This document shows positions 61,091-64,000 of a stretch of DNA of 64,000 nt, one piece after another. Below the pieces are notes generated by a model. The model was not told where the DNA came from and ran no database searches. It saw nothing but the letters and a program-made list of their open reading frames with translations. A program made the translations under genes and the position numbers. The stretch lies in the NCBI RefSeq assembly GCF_018224885.1, contig NZ_JAGTXB010000001.1, forward strand, positions 248,001 through 312,000. Reading direction: 5' to 3'. Each line of letters begins with the position of its first letter. Within the stretch, counting starts at the first letter, position 1. Origin of the DNA: Chitinophaga hostae. Its GTDB lineage: Bacteria > Bacteroidota > Bacteroidia > Chitinophagales > Chitinophagaceae.

Positions 61091-61900
61091 GTGGCACATT
61101 ATTACACAGAAATAGTCTTTGCTGCGGAGTGGCCCTTCTGGCTGTTTTTTTTGTTAAGTCTCGTTACCCTAATAGTATTTTTTACCCTGCGGGAAAGAAA
61201 AATCAGGAGAGTCTCGGCGAAAGAAATAACCAAGCACCATACGCAAATTAACCTGGAGCTCCATGCTTTCCAGGCGCAAATGGACCCTCATTTTATTTTT
61301 AATAGCCTCAATGCTATTCACCATTATATTCTTACTACAAGTACAGATATGGCCTCCCTGTACCTCACCCGCTTCTCCCGTTTAATGCGGCTCATGATAG
61401 GCAACTTCAATAAGGAATGGATTTCACTGCAGGACGAGCTGGACGCCCTGGAATTATATATACAGCTGGAACAGCTCCGTTTTGACGAGCAGTTCGACTA
61501 CCAGCTGAAGGTGCTGCCCGAGGTAAACAAGCAGTTCACCCTGGTTCCTCCCCTGATCATCCAGCCATATGTGCAATATGCCATCTGGCACCGGATACTG
61601 CTGAGGCCGCAAAAATCCGGCGGCCAGCTGCTGATTACGATCTGTAAGGAAAAAGACCGGCTGTTTATACAACTGGAAGATAATGGCGTACTGATCACCG
61701 AAGTGCTGGATGGTACCGGTGAGCGCCAGGCCACCGGCATCGACATCGCTTCCGAACGATTATATATGATGAGTGAAAAATACCATATGCAGGCCAGCAT
61801 AAAAGCGCTGCAAGTATACGATGCGGAACAGCTCCCTACGGGTAACCGCCTCATTATCAGCATGCAACATATAGGCACCCGTCAATCACTGGCAGGCTGA
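61091..61900 (+). CDS. LytS-like kinase homologue with damaged ATP-binding site
   Basis: 269 residues from GTG 61091. One membrane helix (about 11-30), then the intact His_kinase motif QAQMDPHFIFNSLNAIHHYIL. The ATP domain is altered: the N box reads PYVQYAIWHRIL, where relatives have FVENAIWHGL (Asn replaced by Tyr), and the G box reads DNGVLITEVLDG rather than DNGIG. ATP hydrolysis or binding is therefore doubtful. Compare the intact sister at 38540-39382. It precedes a LytTR regulator gene 124 bases downstream. Confidence 0.85.
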   Translation: MAHYYTEIVFAAEWPFWLFFLLSLVTLIVFFTLRERKIRRVSAKEITKHHTQINLELHAFQAQMDPHFIFNSLNAIHHYILTTSTDMASLYLTRFSRLMRLMIGNFNKEWISLQDELDALELYIQLEQLRFDEQFDYQLKVLPEVNKQFTLVPPLIIQPYVQYAIWHRILLRPQKSGGQLLITICKEKDRLFIQLEDNGVLITEVLDGTGERQATGIDIASERLYMMSEKYHMQASIKALQVYDAEQLPTGNRLIISMQHIGTRQSLAG

Positions 61901-62024
61901 GTCTTTTATTGGAAATATGCCATAAATAGCTTAATTTCTACATGGATTTTTTGAATCGACGACCATATTTCACAAATCTCACAGCAACCTGTAACACCCG
62001 GACTTTACAAAACAATCTGAACTA

Positions 62025-62771
62025 ATGCGTACCATTATAGTGGACGACGAGAAACATAGTCGGGATGCACTGCAAATGATGTTGGAGAGGTATTGCCCGC
62101 AAGTTACTGTACAGGCCGTTTGTGGTAACGGAAGGGATGCCCTTAATGCTATAAATGAATTTCATCCTCAACTGATCTTCCTGGATGTGGAAATGCCGGG
62201 AATGGATGGTTTCGAAGTGCTCGAAGCCTGCGGCCACCGCGATTTTGTCGTTATTTTTATTACCGCCTACGACCAATACGCCCTTCAGGCTATTCATCAC
62301 AGCGCATTGGACTACCTGCTCAAGCCTATTGATATAAAGGAACTGCGCGATGCCGTGGAAAAAGCCGGATCGCAGTCCAGGGCTGATATGAACGAAAAGG
62401 TAGATAACCTGTTGTTATTCCTGCAGCAGCATCTTTACCAGGACGAGCGCATGGCGCTGCCTACCCTGGAAGGACTGCGTATGGTGACCGCCAAAAACAT
62501 TATCTATTGCAAATCGGCGGGTATCCAAACCAGGCTGCATTTGCAGGAACCGGAAAAGCCGGTGGTGGTATACCGCACACTCCTTGAAATGGAAGAATGG
62601 CTTACTGATAAAGGCTTCTTCCGGGTACACAACAGCTTCCTGATTAACCTGTCTTTTATGGAGAAATATATTAAAGGAGATGGCGGCGAAATTATCATGT
62701 GTGATGGTAACAGCGTACCGGTAGCACGTGAAAAGAAACATGATTTTCTCCTTCGTATAGAACGCTTATAG
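62025..62771 (+). CDS. LytTR-family response regulator
   Basis: 248 residues. Receiver with DDE (7-9), phospho-acceptor Asp54 in LIFLDVEMPGMDG and LKPID switch lysine. The C-terminal LytTR DNA-binding domain contains GLRMVTAKNIIYCKSAGIQTRLHL, TLLEMEEWLTDKGFFRVHNSFLINL and the YIKGDGGEIIMCDGNSVPVAREKK stretch. It is convergent with batE and overlaps its stop by 6 bases. Its neighbouring kinase appears impaired, so another kinase may phosphorylate it. Confidence 0.93.
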   Translation: MRTIIVDDEKHSRDALQMMLERYCPQVTVQAVCGNGRDALNAINEFHPQLIFLDVEMPGMDGFEVLEACGHRDFVVIFITAYDQYALQAIHHSALDYLLKPIDIKELRDAVEKAGSQSRADMNEKVDNLLLFLQQHLYQDERMALPTLEGLRMVTAKNIIYCKSAGIQTRLHLQEPEKPVVVYRTLLEMEEWLTDKGFFRVHNSFLINLSFMEKYIKGDGGEIIMCDGNSVPVAREKKHDFLLRIERL

Positions 62772-63551
62772 CCGCTTGATATAGGCACAACTGATCCAGC
62801 CATTTTTACCATCGGCCAGTTCTACTTTGCAGAATTCTGCAGTAGCATCCACAATATGTACTTTCATGCCCTCTCCTATCTCAAACGCATCGCGGCTATT
62901 TTCATCCGGAGATGTTTTTGCCTTGATATTGCTGTTCATCACAATGCCTGATTGATGATTGTTGGAAGACAGATAGGTATCTATCGCCATCAGCAGGTAT
63001 AACACGCATAATGCGCCGATGACATAGTTGCCCCAGCGAAGAAATTTATTTTTCCATCCCGGCAGAAAGCTATTTACTAATATACCTGCTATCAGCAACC
63101 AGAAAAGCACCACTGTACCCACTGCCCAGCCATTTGCTTTATGAAGATGCTGCAGCTGTAACCACCACTGCTGAAAAAATACCAACGGCAATTCTTCTAC
63201 AAAGCCACTTACTTTCTGATTAGCAATGGCGAGGTTATGTTTTATCGCAGCATCGTTAGGAGACAGCTGTAATGCTTTTTCATAACTATATATTGCCTGT
63301 CCTGTTTTACCTGCTTTGTACCAGGCATTGCCTGCATTAAAGAAGAGTGCTTTTTGCGTATGACCTTCATCCAGCAGCTGCTGGTAAGTCCTGGCAGCTT
63401 CTGTGTATTTGCTTTGACTAAAAAGAACATTCGCCTGTTCAAACCGCTGCTGCGGATTGCTTTGCGGCGTTTGTGCGTTGGCGGTAGTAAACGCCGGCAG
63501 CAACCATGCTATTGCAAAAAAGACCAGTTTAATATTTCTGTTGTTCAGCAT
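62766..63551 (-). CDS. batE: BatE-like TPR and SH3 protein
   Basis: 261 residues. A signal-like segment (ends ANAQ), TPR repeats at about 30-110 (RFEQANVLFSQSKYTEAARTYQQLLDEG, FFNAGNAWYKAGKTGQAIYSYEKALQLSPND), two membrane helices (about 140-160, 172-192) and a bacterial SH3 domain at the C-terminus (VHIVDATAEFCKVELADGKNGWISCAYIKRL). This is the architecture of BatE of the Bacteroides aerotolerance (Bat) operon. It follows a batD-like gene by 19 bases. Confidence 0.9.
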   Translation of the reverse strand: MLNNRNIKLVFFAIAWLLPAFTTANAQTPQSNPQQRFEQANVLFSQSKYTEAARTYQQLLDEGHTQKALFFNAGNAWYKAGKTGQAIYSYEKALQLSPNDAAIKHNLAIANQKVSGFVEELPLVFFQQWWLQLQHLHKANGWAVGTVVLFWLLIAGILVNSFLPGWKNKFLRWGNYVIGALCVLYLLMAIDTYLSSNNHQSGIVMNSNIKAKTSPDENSRDAFEIGEGMKVHIVDATAEFCKVELADGKNGWISCAYIKRL

Positions 63552-63570
63552 TTTCGCCTTTCGTTAATGG

Positions 63571-64000
63571 TTAGTTCTTCAATGCGTCTTCCAGGTTACT
63601 GATAATGGTGACTGCTTTTTCGTAGGTGCCCTGCATTTTCCGGTCATCCTGACCGGGTGCATACAATGCTACTTCGCAGTTATCAATCAGGTTAAACAGC
63701 TCGTGCGTATTGCTGCCGTTTATGCTGCGGGCGCTCAGTTTATCCTGCACCAGTTGCTTACTCAGATCGGCCATTGGTATTTTCAGCTTAGAGCTGAGAT
63801 AGCCCCATACCGCACGGGAAGTTTCTTCATAAAACGCTTTATCCTTTCCTTCTTTCAGATAGCGGGCCGCGAGTTCGAGCCGTTTCAAGGCTACTTTATT
63901 AGCATAGCGGTGTTTGAGTACAGCGGCGTTGGTGGTATTATAATCCTTTTTGCGTTTGTAGAAAATAATGCCGGCGGCTATCAGCAAAGGCAGTAACAAC
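63571..64000 (-). CDS. batD: BatD-like protein, C-terminal part (cut by window edge)
   Basis: About 142 residues of the C-terminal end. One membrane helix (LLPLLIAAGIIFYKRKK) and a cytoplasmic helical tail (NKVALKRLELAARYLKEGKDKAFYEETSRAVWGYLSSKLKIPMADLSKQL), as at the end of BatD. The true start lies to the right of the window on the minus strand. It is upstream of batE in transcription order. Confidence 0.8.
   Translation of the reverse strand, partial: LLLPLLIAAGIIFYKRKKDYNTTNAAVLKHRYANKVALKRLELAARYLKEGKDKAFYEETSRAVWGYLSSKLKIPMADLSKQLVQDKLSARSINGSNTHELFNLIDNCEVALYAPGQDDRKMQGTYEKAVTIISNLEDALKN

Overview
The window looks like chromosomal DNA of a gliding-type Bacteroidota, most likely a Chitinophaga-like member of the Chitinophagaceae. 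This rests on several signs: the gliding lipoprotein GldH, GLPGLI and OMP-beta-barrel genes, a fused CcoN-CcoO oxidase, the Bat operon, futalosine-route menaquinone synthesis (MqnC), promoters of the Bacteroidota type (TTG, about 20 bp, TAnnTTTG) and very few Shine-Dalgarno sequences. The genus is an inference. I saw no rRNA, tRNA, CRISPR array, transposase or phage gene, so this is core-like chromosome sprinkled with short palindromic repeats.

Layout. 1-4.7 kb: GHL10-type glycosidase, MscS channel, methylglyoxal synthase, ferritin. 4.8-8.5 kb: Nfu-type Fe-S carrier, a GLPGLI-like/PNGase F fusion, and a PnuC plus nucleotide-kinase pair. 8.5-16.8 kb: peptidoglycan glycosyltransferase, threonylcarbamoyl-AMP synthase, C1 peptidase, acetyltransferase, DNA polymerase I, ArsC-like protein, glycosyltransferase. 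16.9-21.8 kb: small lipoprotein, degenerate arginase-fold protein, AraC regulator, DHFR-like reductase, two LprI-like proteins, methyltransferase. 21.8-26.7 kb: active/inactive M16 peptidase pair and two retropepsin-like proteins. 26.8-32.4 kb: MqnC, DUF4136-type lipoprotein, acetyltransferase, amino-acid permease, Tat-exported TIM-barrel protein. 32.5-39.4 kb: an OMP-beta-barrel/GLPGLI operon divergent from a histidine kinase/OmpR regulator pair, with four phased direct repeats between them, then a LytS-like kinase. 39.5-44.3 kb: PheS, hydroxyacyl-CoA dehydrogenase, an epimerase, a lipoprotein, LpxD-like acyltransferase.

44.9-56.8 kb is a microaerobic respiration island, all on the minus strand: an Fnr-type regulator; a degenerate hemerythrin-like protein plus CcoI copper ATPase; and a nine-gene run cupin-CcoS-CcoNO-CcoQ-CcoP-CcoG-FixH-SafE/UreH_2-HemN. 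CcoS and CcoQ (52 and 59 aa) are small genes read directly from the DNA. Two promoters in the island share an identical architecture: a TTGA-N6-TCAT dyad abutting the -33 TTG, then N20, then TAnnTTTG. This suggests joint control by the adjacent Fnr-like protein.

56.8-64 kb: pseudouridine synthase, YicC-GldH-kinase-regulator run, a LytS-like kinase with a damaged ATP site next to a LytTR regulator, then BatE and the end of BatD running off the right edge.

The most interesting unexplained items are the paired Fnr-type promoters, the phased operator repeats of the GLPGLI/beta-barrel module, a probable small RNA gene near 44.5 kb, and a dispersed family of nested intergenic palindromes built from a small vocabulary of words.
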